Assembly (NCBI RefSeq): GCF_009762775.1
Contig: NZ_CP046401.1
Span: 7,142,001 to 7,206,000 of the forward strand
DNA length: 64,000 nt
Direction of reading: 5' to 3'
Source: Maribellus comscasis
GTDB lineage: Bacteria; Bacteroidota; Bacteroidia; Bacteroidales; Prolixibacteraceae
Part shown: positions 44,943-54,306 of the stretch, in pieces
Layout of the letters: each line of letters starts with the position of its first letter
Numbering within the stretch: position 1 is the first letter of the stretch
Made by a program: the position numbers and the translations under genes
The notes under the pieces: generated by a model
Database searches by the model: none
What the model saw: the letters and a program-made list of their open reading frames with translations, nothing else
What the model was told of the DNA's origin: nothing

Positions 44943-46469
44943 TTATTTGTCCAATGGCCAAGGTCTAACGCCATGTTCTTTGGCAAAATCGTTATACATT
45001 GCATGTAATTCGTCGAATTTAGCCTGCTCCTTTTTACTCAAATCATTAATTTCGGTTGGGTCATTTTTAATGTTATAGAGTTCCCAATCCTTTTCGTGGA
45101 GCTGTACTAATTTCCAATCTCCTTGTCTTATCGCTTTATTCCCGATAAATGACCAAAAATAGATTCTCTCCTTATCTTGTTCTTTTCCATAAATCAGGGG
45201 AAGGAAACTTTGTCCATCGTACTCGCCTATTTCGTTCCCATTAAATATTTTGGGATATTTGGCTCCTGCTAATTCTATACATGTGGGCATAAAATCATTT
45301 ATATGAGCAGGTTCGTGAATTATTTCGCCTTTGTTTTTTATTCCTGCGGGCCATCGTGCAATCATTGGTGTAATAATCCCACCCTCGTGTTCCATCTGTT
45401 TACCTTTGCGATATGGCGTATTACTTACATTGTGCCATATTCCATAGGTAGCATTCGAATTTCTGCTTCCAATTTTCACTTCAGGGGTTTTATTAAAATC
45501 GGTAAGGCCAGCCCCGTTATCGGATAGGAAAAATACAATCGTATTTTCCTCAATTCCTTGCTCTTTGAGAGTTTTTAGTAATCTTCCTATATTTTGATCC
45601 ATGCAATCAACCATTGCAGCATATACTGCCATTTCACGAGCTTCCTGCTCTTTGTTTTCCACCGATTCCCAATCAGGATATACTGCTGGAGAAAGTTCCA
45701 ATTCATTTGAAACTATACCCAGTTTTTGTTGCTTCTTAAAACGAGCATTTCTTACTGCCTCATATCCAACTGAATATTTGTTTTTGTATTTTTCAATATC
45801 CTGTTGTTTAGCCTGAAGTGGATAATGAGGTGCGATATATGCCAGGTACATGAAAAACGGTTTTTTATCAATTCTTTCATTTTCAATAAAATTTATTGCA
45901 TAATCGGTAAAACCATCTGTAGAGTACCAAGTTGTATCGGGCTTAACGAGTTCCCCATTCCAAAAAATAGGTCTGTCGTAAAATTTTGATGGGTAAAAAT
46001 ATATTCCCCCTCCTGCAGGCGTTCCATAAAACTTGTCGAAACCACGTTTATCAGGCCACATGTCGCGCTCGTTTCCAACATGCCATTTCCCTCCCATATA
46101 TGTTTGGTAGCCGGATTGTTTGAGCACCTCGCCCATAGTCACACTCCTCTCATTTATAAAGCCTTGATATTCTGAATATTTGGAGCGTGAAGGCGACATA
46201 CTCCCCATGCCTGCATCCCACTGGTATTGACCTGTTAAAAGACTTGCTCTCGTCGGGCAACATACCGATGCGTTATAAAAGTGAGTAAAAAGGACTCCCT
46301 CACTTGCCATTTTATCAAGGTTGGGAGTTTCTATTTCAGACCCGGTACAACCCAAATCCGAATATCCCATATCATCGGCCAAAATAATGATGATATTGGG
46401 TTGTTTTGTCACTTGTGAAATGCAGGTAATACTAAATACAAAAAACAGTAATGTTAGTATTTTTTTCAT
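44943..46469 (-). CDS. Secreted S1-family sulfatase (type A)
   Basis: 508 residues with a Sec signal (LLFFVFSITCISQ), metal site ILADDMGYSDLGC (Asp32-Asp33) and formylglycine motif CCPTR, first Cys at 70, followed by ASLLTGQYQWDAG. YFYPSKFYDRPIFWNGELVK and TTWYSTDGFTDYAINF recur almost unchanged in the sulfatase at 58328-59884, so the two are paralogs with perhaps different subsite preferences. It lies 13 nt upstream of the GH28-like gene and 10 nt after a propeller gene. Confidence 0.93.
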   Translation of the reverse strand: MKKILTLLFFVFSITCISQVTKQPNIIIILADDMGYSDLGCTGSEIETPNLDKMASEGVLFTHFYNASVCCPTRASLLTGQYQWDAGMGSMSPSRSKYSEYQGFINERSVTMGEVLKQSGYQTYMGGKWHVGNERDMWPDKRGFDKFYGTPAGGGIYFYPSKFYDRPIFWNGELVKPDTTWYSTDGFTDYAINFIENERIDKKPFFMYLAYIAPHYPLQAKQQDIEKYKNKYSVGYEAVRNARFKKQQKLGIVSNELELSPAVYPDWESVENKEQEAREMAVYAAMVDCMDQNIGRLLKTLKEQGIEENTIVFFLSDNGAGLTDFNKTPEVKIGSRNSNATYGIWHNVSNTPYRKGKQMEHEGGIITPMIARWPAGIKNKGEIIHEPAHINDFMPTCIELAGAKYPKIFNGNEIGEYDGQSFLPLIYGKEQDKERIYFWSFIGNKAIRQGDWKLVQLHEKDWELYNIKNDPTEINDLSKKEQAKFDELHAMYNDFAKEHGVRPWPLDK

Positions 46470-46479
46470 TTTATGAGTT

Positions 46480-47424
46480 TTAATCTTTTATAATATCATT
46501 CCAATATAATGGGGCCATTCTGAAATCTTTACATTGAGTACCGGAAGAGAGGGTTAAGTACCACTGCCCATCTAAATCCTGAATTACCTCAGCGGCATGC
46601 CAGGGATTTATCCTTCTCACTAGATCTTTTATTTTCCATAAAAAAGGCGATTTACTGCGGAAAATATCTTCTCCGCCAACGGGCCAGGGCCGGGCAGATA
46701 AAAACAGATAGTAATATTCGCCCCGCTTTACCACAAATGGCGATTCTACTCCAGGCATATCAGTATTTTCATCAAAACAAATTTTGGGATCTGACCAGTT
46801 GTTTAAATTATCACTTGTGCTATAGCCAACAACCCAGTGTTTATCATCTTTCATCATACTGTAATACATTATCCACTGTTTGTTAGCCTCATCTCGAAAA
46901 ACCATTGGGTCTTTATTTTTCATGTTTTCTGTGAGTTCATTTTTTAAGGCTAACACAGGTTTTTCAGACTTTGACCAATTAAATAAGTCTCTTGATACCA
47001 CATGATGAATTTCCCGGGGTATCCCAATCTTCGTATAAAACATGTGGTATAGATTATTGTGAAAAATAATGTGGGGCGCCCATATTTCCACAGCGCCATC
47101 AGAAAAGGGCTTTTCCTTCACCCATCCTTTCTGCGTTAAGGAATCGGCAATTAAATGGATGAAATTCGTTTGAGGACTTATAATTCCATATAGATGCCAT
47201 TTTTTATCTTTCGCATTGTAAATTATTGTATGGTCATTTAAATATGGTATTTCATAAGATGTGAAAATTTCACCAAGCTGAATGGAACCCATTTCCGCAG
47301 AATACCTGTTCTTTGCAATTAAGTTGCATGAATCTTTTGAATATTGTGCAACTGATGTATTGAAACAATCGAACAATATTAATATTGTTACAATATTAAA
47401 ATGTACCATTTTCATTTTTTCCAT
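46480..47424 (-). CDS. Secreted GH43-like beta-propeller protein
   Basis: 314 residues with a signal peptide ending FNTSVAQ. The start is uncertain: Met at 47424, 47415 or 47409, of which the first two overlap the upstream gene's stop. Propeller strands include EIWAPHIIFHNNLYHMFYTK, VVSRDLFNWSKSEK, KDPMVFRDEANKQWIMYYSM, MPGVESPFVVKRGEYYYLF and HAAEVIQDLDGQWYLTLSS. The Glu in GVESPF and the Asp in KDPMVF are at the usual places for clan GH-F carboxylates. It is probably an exo-glycosidase on a pentose or anhydro-sugar, but the family is not certain. It overlaps a canonical GH43 gene by 13 nt. Confidence 0.7.
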   Translation of the reverse strand: MEKMKMVHFNIVTILILFDCFNTSVAQYSKDSCNLIAKNRYSAEMGSIQLGEIFTSYEIPYLNDHTIIYNAKDKKWHLYGIISPQTNFIHLIADSLTQKGWVKEKPFSDGAVEIWAPHIIFHNNLYHMFYTKIGIPREIHHVVSRDLFNWSKSEKPVLALKNELTENMKNKDPMVFRDEANKQWIMYYSMMKDDKHWVVGYSTSDNLNNWSDPKICFDENTDMPGVESPFVVKRGEYYYLFLSARPWPVGGEDIFRSKSPFLWKIKDLVRRINPWHAAEVIQDLDGQWYLTLSSGTQCKDFRMAPLYWNDIIKD

Positions 47425-48545
47425 GTTATTGTTTGAATTGTATAAGAGGGCTTTCTTTGCAGAATTTCACCTTTTTCATTAAAATCAATTGGATCGATCA
47501 CTAAAAATGGCTTTTTCGTAATCTTATTTATTCCATGACAACTTATCCATAAGCGACCATCATACCCGGTAAAAACTTCGTTATGTCCGACCTGCTGAAA
47601 AGGGCTGTCAGGATCATCATCAAAAGCAAATCCTCTTGCTTCAGACCGCTCTTTAATTTTCGCTCCATAAATCGGATTGTTCCTGCCTTTCACCCATGGT
47701 CCGTTAATATTGGTAGCAGTTGCATATCCTATTTCATACCCTCTGGTATTACTCGAATAGAACAAATAATAAATGCCATTTCTTTTTATCACATAGGCGC
47801 CTTCAATATGAGCTGAATCCCATTCATAACATTTCGTTACTACTTTCTGATAACGCCCCACCTGATATATTTTCACCGGGGTTCCGTCTTCATCCATTTT
47901 AACGTCTCTCTTCCCTGTTGTAATCGCCATTTTAGGTTCTGAAATAAATTTGGCATTGTCTAAATCGATCTCTGCTGACCCCATCCAATACTCGCCTTCC
48001 TCGTCTATGTTGTGCCAAAATGCATACACTTTACCATCTGTATCTTCGAAAAATGTTAGATCATTGCCCTGTGCTAAAGGTTTGTCTTTTGTTACAACCT
48101 CATATGGCCCTTCAATATTATCAGCTACTGCATAACCCATTTGTTGCCAATTGTACCCTAAATTCGAATTGCGACAATTGAATGTGGCATAATATTTTTC
48201 ATTTATTTTATGCACTTCAGGTGCCCAAAAACGTCTATAATACCACGAATTTGAATCTGGACGTAGTACTATATATTTAATGAATTGCCATTGCTTTAAA
48301 TCTTTTGATTTATAAAGTGGCACACCCTGATTCAAATTACCATTCTTTTCCTCACGTGCCCAATGCGGCCAGGCAGTTCCTGTTAAATACCACCAATCCC
48401 CTTCTTTAAGAACCTGACAATCACGCAATCCTTTTTCATCGATCCCTTTTGAAATTGGATTTTGGTATGAAAATGTCTGTAATTTCTCATGCCCGCAAGC
48501 AAATAAAAACGCTAAAAAGATGATGGTTAAAAGTCGTTTAAACAT
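47412..48545 (-). CDS. GH43 lipoprotein glycosidase
   Basis: 377 residues with a lipoprotein signal (IIFLAFLFAC). The three clan GH-F acidic residues are recognisable: base Asp42 in LRDCQVL, the modulating Asp near 161 in GNDLTFFED, and the acid Glu near 247 in HIEGAYVIKRNGIYYLFYSS. YRRFWAPEVHKINEKYYATF is the typical WAPEV strand. GH43 enzymes are mostly alpha-L-arabinofuranosidases or beta-xylosidases, some beta-galactosidases; in this galactan-like context a beta-galactosidase-type member is possible. It is translationally coupled to the next gene. Confidence 0.87.
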   Translation of the reverse strand: MFKRLLTIIFLAFLFACGHEKLQTFSYQNPISKGIDEKGLRDCQVLKEGDWWYLTGTAWPHWAREEKNGNLNQGVPLYKSKDLKQWQFIKYIVLRPDSNSWYYRRFWAPEVHKINEKYYATFNCRNSNLGYNWQQMGYAVADNIEGPYEVVTKDKPLAQGNDLTFFEDTDGKVYAFWHNIDEEGEYWMGSAEIDLDNAKFISEPKMAITTGKRDVKMDEDGTPVKIYQVGRYQKVVTKCYEWDSAHIEGAYVIKRNGIYYLFYSSNTRGYEIGYATATNINGPWVKGRNNPIYGAKIKERSEARGFAFDDDPDSPFQQVGHNEVFTGYDGRLWISCHGINKITKKPFLVIDPIDFNEKGEILQRKPSYTIQTITWKK

Positions 48546-48610
48546 GATGATAAAAGTTTAAATTAAATACCACTTAGCACATTACTTTGATGTACATACA
48601 TTCCGAATTC

Positions 48611-49738
48611 TTATTCCTCAGCCGTTTTTGTAATTTTCAACGGAATTTGAACATTAAATGTGTGGCGAACACCCTGTTCATCTATAGTATCGGCAGCACA
48701 TAAAAGAGCAACCGGTTCTCCATTTTCAAAATAAACCTGAGGCCGTTCTAGGTGATCGAATTGCTGAGTCTGACCATCTTCCCAGGTAATTTTACGTTCA
48801 GAGATTTCAAAATTTTTGGCTTTATTCCAGTGAATCCCATCTTCAGAATCGTAGTGAACCAATGAAAATAATCGTTTACCTTCAACGTGGCGTATTCTTT
48901 TTACGATGGCGCGGTATCTTCCATCCTGATACCAAATGTATGGATCTTCAGCAGGAAAATCTTCACCTTCAAATACAAAAACAGGATCGGGAAGTTTTCT
49001 AAAAGGTCCTGTCGGGCTATCTCCGATAGCCACGCAATGAACTACCGGACCGCCAAAGGGCATTGGCCGCTTTTTCCCAACTGCCTTATATACCATCAAT
49101 ATCTTACCATCAGTCATTTGGCAAACAGATGGGTTTGAAGTCATTAAGGCATCATGAGCCAAACTATCGTTGTGAGTAATATCTAAAACTGGTTTATCGA
49201 ACCTTTTCCATGGTCCATAAGGACTGTTGGCAACGGCTACTCCTATGCGCTGATTATTTCGGTGCAGCATGTTTAACTTAGATTTGCCTGGTTCACCAAG
49301 TATTTTTTTATCACCGGTATTACCCATGTAATACAAATAGTATTTCCCGCTAAATTTATGGATTGTTGGATTGTGAGTGCACGAACCATCCCAAAAGTTT
49401 TCACCTCTTTCAGGTAATGCAACTTCTTTAAATGTAAAAGGGCCAAAAGGAGAATCAGATACTGCATGTGCAATTTCTGAATGCGATACCCAAACCCAAC
49501 CCGGAGCTTTAGGCCATCGCGAATAATACATATGGAACAGGCCGTCTTCTCCTTTCGCAAGGGAACCACCCCAAATGCTCATGGTGTCATTCACAAAAAC
49601 TGAGTTTCGAGAAACTTTCCCAAATTCGATTTTAAAATCGGGGCTAGTTTTTTCTTGTTGACAAGAAAATAATAGCAAAATAGCTACTGCAGTTACAATT
49701 AAGAATATATCAGATATATGTCTCATAGCATTATTCAT
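48611..49738 (-). CDS. Secreted lipoprotein beta-propeller glycosidase-like protein (paralog of the 25712 gene)
   Basis: 375 residues. A lipoprotein signal ends ILLLFSC; the start may be Met1 or Met5. The sequence follows the 25712-26797 protein closely: IWGGSLAKGEDGLFHMYYSR, THNPTIHKFSGKYYLYYMGN, HRNNQRIGVAVANSPYGPWK, DALMTSNPSV, AEDPYIWYQDGRYRAIVKR. It is followed, in transcript order, by a canonical GH43 gene, and preceded 9 nt by the variant sulfatase. The pair propeller + sulfatase is thus present twice in the locus, which indicates a segmental duplication and suggests the two proteins act on the same sugar. Confidence 0.7.
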   Translation of the reverse strand: MNNAMRHISDIFLIVTAVAILLLFSCQQEKTSPDFKIEFGKVSRNSVFVNDTMSIWGGSLAKGEDGLFHMYYSRWPKAPGWVWVSHSEIAHAVSDSPFGPFTFKEVALPERGENFWDGSCTHNPTIHKFSGKYYLYYMGNTGDKKILGEPGKSKLNMLHRNNQRIGVAVANSPYGPWKRFDKPVLDITHNDSLAHDALMTSNPSVCQMTDGKILMVYKAVGKKRPMPFGGPVVHCVAIGDSPTGPFRKLPDPVFVFEGEDFPAEDPYIWYQDGRYRAIVKRIRHVEGKRLFSLVHYDSEDGIHWNKAKNFEISERKITWEDGQTQQFDHLERPQVYFENGEPVALLCAADTIDEQGVRHTFNVQIPLKITKTAEE

Positions 49739-49747
49739 TAAATTGAT

Positions 49748-51181
49748 TTATTTTAATAATTGATTTTCCCAATATTTTATAAATTCATCATTACTGGCAT
49801 CTTCAGCCAGGTTCATTTTTTCAATTTTTGATTTGTACCAGCTTTTTGAGCTAGTAATTGCTTTCTCAATTGTTTCCGGGGTTTCAGAAATCATATCTTT
49901 TTCATAAACTTTTAAGCTGTCAGTCAAAGTCTTGAAAAGCTTATCTTTTATTTCAACATATTCAATATCATTGGCCAGGTTTTTAAATTCCGAAGGATCT
50001 TTATCTAAATCATATAACTCTATTTTAGGTTTCTCATTTGCCATAAACTGGGCAAATGGTTCCTCCAACTTCCCTGAATTATACAACTGATAATAAAGTG
50101 TGTAAGCCAGATATTCTGATTTTTTGTAACCACTCATTTGCATCCATGGTGTTTCGGGCATCCGGTTCCAAATTAGTTTATACCTTCCATTAGAAATACT
50201 TCTGATGTCATCCACTGCATCACCACTTCGTTGCCGAAACCCAAAAACATAATCGCGTTTTTTTGCTTTTTCTCCAAGGAAAACATTTCCCTGTAAATGT
50301 TCCGGAACAGGAATTCCAGCAAGGAAGAGTGAAGTTGCAGAAACATCAATCATGCTTATTAACTGGTCATCATTTTTTGCACCTTTTAGTCTTTTCGGAA
50401 ATCGAACTACCAACGGTACATGCAACCCACCTTCGTATAAAAATTGTTTGTCGCGTAAATGCGGACGTCCATTATCACCAAAAAGAAAAACAACAGTATT
50501 GTCTGCCAATCCTTCTTCTTCCAAGCGCTGTAATATTCTACCTACTTTTTTATCAGCAATTTGTACACTTTCCAAATATTTTGCCCAGTCGGCTTTTAAT
50601 AGCGAATGATTAGGATAGCACCTGGGAAGATGAACAGATTCATATTGAATGGGGTCTTCCAAATCATCAACGAAGGGCCGGTGGGGTTGGAAGATTTGCA
50701 CCTGGGAGAAAAATGGCTGATTCGGTTTGCGTTGTGCCCAGTCAGTTCCATCATATATATTTTCTGTAATAAAATTAAAGTCAACTTTCCCGGGTTTTGT
50801 CATATCATCATTCCCATTAGAACAGAAATAGCCTGAATTCCTAAAATATTCAGTTATTGGAGAAACTCCCTCAGGAAGTTCTCGTTTCATAATTGTACGA
50901 TGTTCCAAACTATTAATACATGTTGGGTACATCCCTGTAATCATCGATGAACGACTGGACGAGCAAATAGGTGCTGTTACGTATGCCCGTGTAAATAAAA
51001 TTCCTTCATTTGCCAAATTGTCAATATTGGGTGTCTTAACGTCCTCGTTCCCATAGCATCCCAATTCAGTGCCTAAATCGTCGCAGTTAATCCACAGGAT
51101 ATTGGGTCTTATTTCCACTTTTTGAGAACAAGCGAATAAAATTATTGTGATTAAGCTTAGTAGATTCTTTAGATTCATCAT
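49748..51181 (-). CDS. S1-family sulfatase lipoprotein with variant CSSSR active-site motif
   Basis: 477 residues with a lipoprotein signal (ITIILFAC). Metal site INCDDLG (Asp34-Asp35) and LFGDNGRPHLRDKQ are intact. The maturation motif is CSSSR at Cys73, where its paralog at 26804 has CSPSR: the proline (or alanine) normally needed at +2 is serine (codon TCC). The flanking APIC and SSMITGMYPT are normal. It may still be matured, since sulfatase motifs tolerate some change at +2, or may be poorly active. It is paired with the propeller gene 9 nt downstream. Confidence 0.9.
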   Translation of the reverse strand: MMNLKNLLSLITIILFACSQKVEIRPNILWINCDDLGTELGCYGNEDVKTPNIDNLANEGILFTRAYVTAPICSSSRSSMITGMYPTCINSLEHRTIMKRELPEGVSPITEYFRNSGYFCSNGNDDMTKPGKVDFNFITENIYDGTDWAQRKPNQPFFSQVQIFQPHRPFVDDLEDPIQYESVHLPRCYPNHSLLKADWAKYLESVQIADKKVGRILQRLEEEGLADNTVVFLFGDNGRPHLRDKQFLYEGGLHVPLVVRFPKRLKGAKNDDQLISMIDVSATSLFLAGIPVPEHLQGNVFLGEKAKKRDYVFGFRQRSGDAVDDIRSISNGRYKLIWNRMPETPWMQMSGYKKSEYLAYTLYYQLYNSGKLEEPFAQFMANEKPKIELYDLDKDPSEFKNLANDIEYVEIKDKLFKTLTDSLKVYEKDMISETPETIEKAITSSKSWYKSKIEKMNLAEDASNDEFIKYWENQLLK

Positions 51182-51208
51182 ATTAAATTTTTTCCTTCCA
51201 ATTACTTG

Positions 51209-52636
51209 CTATTTCGAGAAAGGAAGCGTCAACGTTTTTCCATAGCCAATCCGTTTTCGTTTCTGTACATATTGTCGTGTATCTGTAAAAATATCCATTT
51301 CGCCCGTTACACGAGGATCTTTGGTCAACATACCATATTGGCGAAATTCATTGGCGAGCCTTTGCATATCATCAGCAAAGGCAGGATCTTTCGACAGATC
51401 ATTCAATTGCCAGGGATCATTTATAAGATCATAAAATTCAACTTTTGCCGGTTCAATGGCTTCTTTATTTGTAAGAGGTAATCCAATTTCATCCACGTTG
51501 TTATAAGATACAATATAAGCAAACCGATCATCGCGGATACTTCTTGATGATCTGCTGTCGGGATCAAATTCGCCATGCCACTCCAGACCTGTTACAACTG
51601 AATTTCGATCTGCTTCAATACGCCCCGACTTTTTCGATTCCAGGATCCGCAGCAGACTTGAGCCGCTCATTTCTACAGGTGGTTTTATTCCCGCAACCTC
51701 AAGAAAAGTTGGCGCAAAATCAGTAAAACAAACAAAATCACTTACTTTTCTCCCAGCTTTCACACGTGAAGGCCACATAATCGCAAGTGGCTCATGCACC
51801 CCCAGATCATAGCCACTTGCTTTACCCACTTGTTTTTCCCCTCTTAATATTGGTGTACCATTGTCAGAAGTCACAACAACTAAAGTATTATCTAATTCGC
51901 CAATGGCTTTCAGGCTTTCCAGCATCCTTCCGAGTTGCATATCGGCATAACATATTTCATAAATATAGTTTGCTCTATCTTGTCGGTTCTCTCTTGTGTC
52001 CTCAACACCAGGGAAAAGTTGAATTTGATCGAGGGTAATCCCAAATTCCTTCTCCAACCGCTTATAATTTTCACTGCCATTAGGAAGATGAGGTTCCGAA
52101 AGACCTGCCCAAAAGAAAAATGGCTGGTCCATTTTCCTCGCTTTTAGAAACAAGTCAAAATTGGCTGCATAATCGTTATCTACAATACCTTCAATTTTAT
52201 TATCAATCTTCGCCTCATTAAACGGGACTCCAGACACTTCTGAATGTCCATTCTCAATATGTACACCGGGGCCCCAGGTTTTTTGGGTGTTTCCGATATA
52301 ATATCCATTTTCCGCTAATATATCTGTAAAAACAGGAAATTTATTTGGCAAAAAAGCCTGAATAAAAGCCCCTTGTTCCAGCTCCCAGAAGTTGCGACCA
52401 GTAAGTACACTAGCCCTTGATGGAGCACATGATGGTGCAGAGGTAAAGGCATTGGTAAATAAAATACCCTCTTCTGCTACCTGATCAAAGTATGGTGTTG
52501 GTATCTTTCCAAAGCCGTAGGCACTTCGCTCTATCCAACTTTCATCGTCTGTAATAAAAAAAAGAATATTAGCTCGCTTTTCTTTCTGGCAAGAAAATAA
52601 GATTGAGAATAAAATCAACACAATGTATCTATTCAT
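51209..52636 (-). CDS. S1-family sulfatase lipoprotein
   Basis: 475 residues. A lipoprotein signal (LFSILFSC) precedes FITDDESW (Asp30-Asp31) and the formylglycine motif CAPSR at Cys70 (APSCAPSRASVLTGRNFW). TSDNGTPILRGEKQVGKASG is the second conserved block. It is not closely related to the other five and belongs to another S1 subfamily. It lies 27 nt before the variant sulfatase gene and 56 nt after the CstA-like transporter. Confidence 0.92.
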   Translation of the reverse strand: MNRYIVLILFSILFSCQKEKRANILFFITDDESWIERSAYGFGKIPTPYFDQVAEEGILFTNAFTSAPSCAPSRASVLTGRNFWELEQGAFIQAFLPNKFPVFTDILAENGYYIGNTQKTWGPGVHIENGHSEVSGVPFNEAKIDNKIEGIVDNDYAANFDLFLKARKMDQPFFFWAGLSEPHLPNGSENYKRLEKEFGITLDQIQLFPGVEDTRENRQDRANYIYEICYADMQLGRMLESLKAIGELDNTLVVVTSDNGTPILRGEKQVGKASGYDLGVHEPLAIMWPSRVKAGRKVSDFVCFTDFAPTFLEVAGIKPPVEMSGSSLLRILESKKSGRIEADRNSVVTGLEWHGEFDPDSRSSRSIRDDRFAYIVSYNNVDEIGLPLTNKEAIEPAKVEFYDLINDPWQLNDLSKDPAFADDMQRLANEFRQYGMLTKDPRVTGEMDIFTDTRQYVQKRKRIGYGKTLTLPFSK

Positions 52637-52692
52637 TTTCGATTTGTTTTTTTAGTTAGCAGATTGGTTTAGTAATTTAAATTGAGTATAAT

Positions 52693-54162
52693 TTAGAGTT
52701 TTGTATTTGTATCGCTCAACACTTGTTTGAGTTGATATTTAGGCCAGTCTAAAACTTTAAAGTTTATTAACAGCAACCACCCGCATAATGTCAAGGCGAC
52801 AATTATTCCAATAGTATAAGAAATCACGTAAGAAAGTTGAAAACCTTCCGGTGCAATTAAAATATAGGTTATTACAACTGCTGTCATAAAAGTTGCAGGA
52901 ATCAGAACGAACCAAAAGGTTTTACCATTTTTAAGCATGTATACAACTGCTGCCCATAAAACAATCGTTGCCAGCACCTGATTTGACCATCCAAAATAAC
53001 GCCATATAACTGCAAAATTAACCCGTGTGAGAGCCAGCGCAATTATAAAAACCGGAATGGTAATTATCAAACGCTTAATTAATTTTTGCTGATTTATTTT
53101 AAACGAGTCAGCTATGGTCAGCCTTGCACTTCTGAAAGCAGTATCGCCGGAAGTAATTGGGGCCGCCACTACGCCAAATATGGCAAGAATACCGCCAATC
53201 CTGCCCAGCATTGTATTACAAATGATATTTACAGCCCATGCTGCATTGTGTCCCTCTTCTGCCATCGTTTTACCCAATTCACTAACTCCGCCAAAAAATG
53301 CCATTGCTACAGCTGCCCATATTAAGGCCACTATCCCTTCAGTAATCATAGCTCCAAAAAATATTTTCTTCCCAAGCAACTCATTGGTGACACATCTTGC
53401 CATTAAGGGCGACTGAGTAGAATGAAAACCTGAAATAGCCCCACAGGCAATGGTTATGAACAACAGAGGAAAAGCAGGGAAGTCATCTGGTGAAGCGTGT
53501 AAATTTGCAAAGTTCTGAGCGTTTAACTCTGGTATCCTGTAATCCCCAAAAAGCAGGGATATAAACAATCCAATAGCCATGATTAACAATGAAATCCCAA
53601 ATAACGGATATACTTTCCCGATTAACTTATCAATTGGAATCATAGTGGCCAAAATATAATAAATGAAAATTGCAGCAATTAAAATGGCTACGTTAATCCC
53701 AGTTAGTTCGTGCATGATGGTTGCAGGACCTTTTACAAAAACTACCCCGACAAGGATCAACAAAACAACTGCAAAAATTCTCATAAACTGCCTTACCCCG
53801 TTCCCCAGGTATTTGCCAACGATTTCAGGGACACTTTCTCCATCATGTCTGATTGATAACATCCCGGAGAAATAATCGTGCACAGCTCCTGCAAAAATAC
53901 ACCCAAATACAATCCACACAAATGCAATCGGCCCCCACAAAGCACCAGCAATAGCTCCAAAAATCGGGCCTAAGCCAGCAATATTTAAGAACTGGATAAG
54001 AAATATCTTTCCGGTTTTAAGCGGAACAAAATCAACACCATCCTGTTTAGCGATAGCCGGTGTCTCTCGGTTTTTATCCGCACCAAATTTTTTTTCCACA
54101 TAAGTTCCGTACAGGAAGTAGCCGACAATTAATATAAAAATGCAAATTAGAAATGTTATCAT
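52693..54162 (-). CDS. CstA-family inner-membrane transporter
   Basis: 489 residues with about 13 hydrophobic segments. The start (MITFLICIFILIVGYFLYGT), followed by KFGADKNRETPA, DGVDFVPL and FLNIAGLGPIFGAIAGALWG, then AVHDYFSGMLSIRHDGES, is diagnostic of CstA/BtsT carbon starvation proteins. It is about 200 residues shorter than E. coli CstA, like many Bacteroidota members. Known members import pyruvate or are linked to peptide use. It is the only clear inner-membrane protein in the polysaccharide locus, so it may take up a released small acid, for instance pyruvate from pyruvylated galactose; that link is inference. Confidence 0.88.
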   Translation of the reverse strand: MITFLICIFILIVGYFLYGTYVEKKFGADKNRETPAIAKQDGVDFVPLKTGKIFLIQFLNIAGLGPIFGAIAGALWGPIAFVWIVFGCIFAGAVHDYFSGMLSIRHDGESVPEIVGKYLGNGVRQFMRIFAVVLLILVGVVFVKGPATIMHELTGINVAILIAAIFIYYILATMIPIDKLIGKVYPLFGISLLIMAIGLFISLLFGDYRIPELNAQNFANLHASPDDFPAFPLLFITIACGAISGFHSTQSPLMARCVTNELLGKKIFFGAMITEGIVALIWAAVAMAFFGGVSELGKTMAEEGHNAAWAVNIICNTMLGRIGGILAIFGVVAAPITSGDTAFRSARLTIADSFKINQQKLIKRLIITIPVFIIALALTRVNFAVIWRYFGWSNQVLATIVLWAAVVYMLKNGKTFWFVLIPATFMTAVVITYILIAPEGFQLSYVISYTIGIIVALTLCGWLLLINFKVLDWPKYQLKQVLSDTNTKL

Positions 54163-54306
54163 AGTTATCGGGTATTATTGGTATCAATCTATTTTTTTGT
54201 AATCTTTTTACCTTTAGTGCCATTTTCAACATTACACCAATGGCACCCTCGGGTTATTAGAGGTTTACGCCCGTTTTATATTTTAAGGCAGTATCATGTT
54301 TCAAAC

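Noticed and set aside
44930..45004. N-terminal extension of the GH28-like gene up to 45004
   Set aside because: It would overlap the sulfatase gene by 62 nt and would place 25 residues before an otherwise ideal lipoprotein signal.
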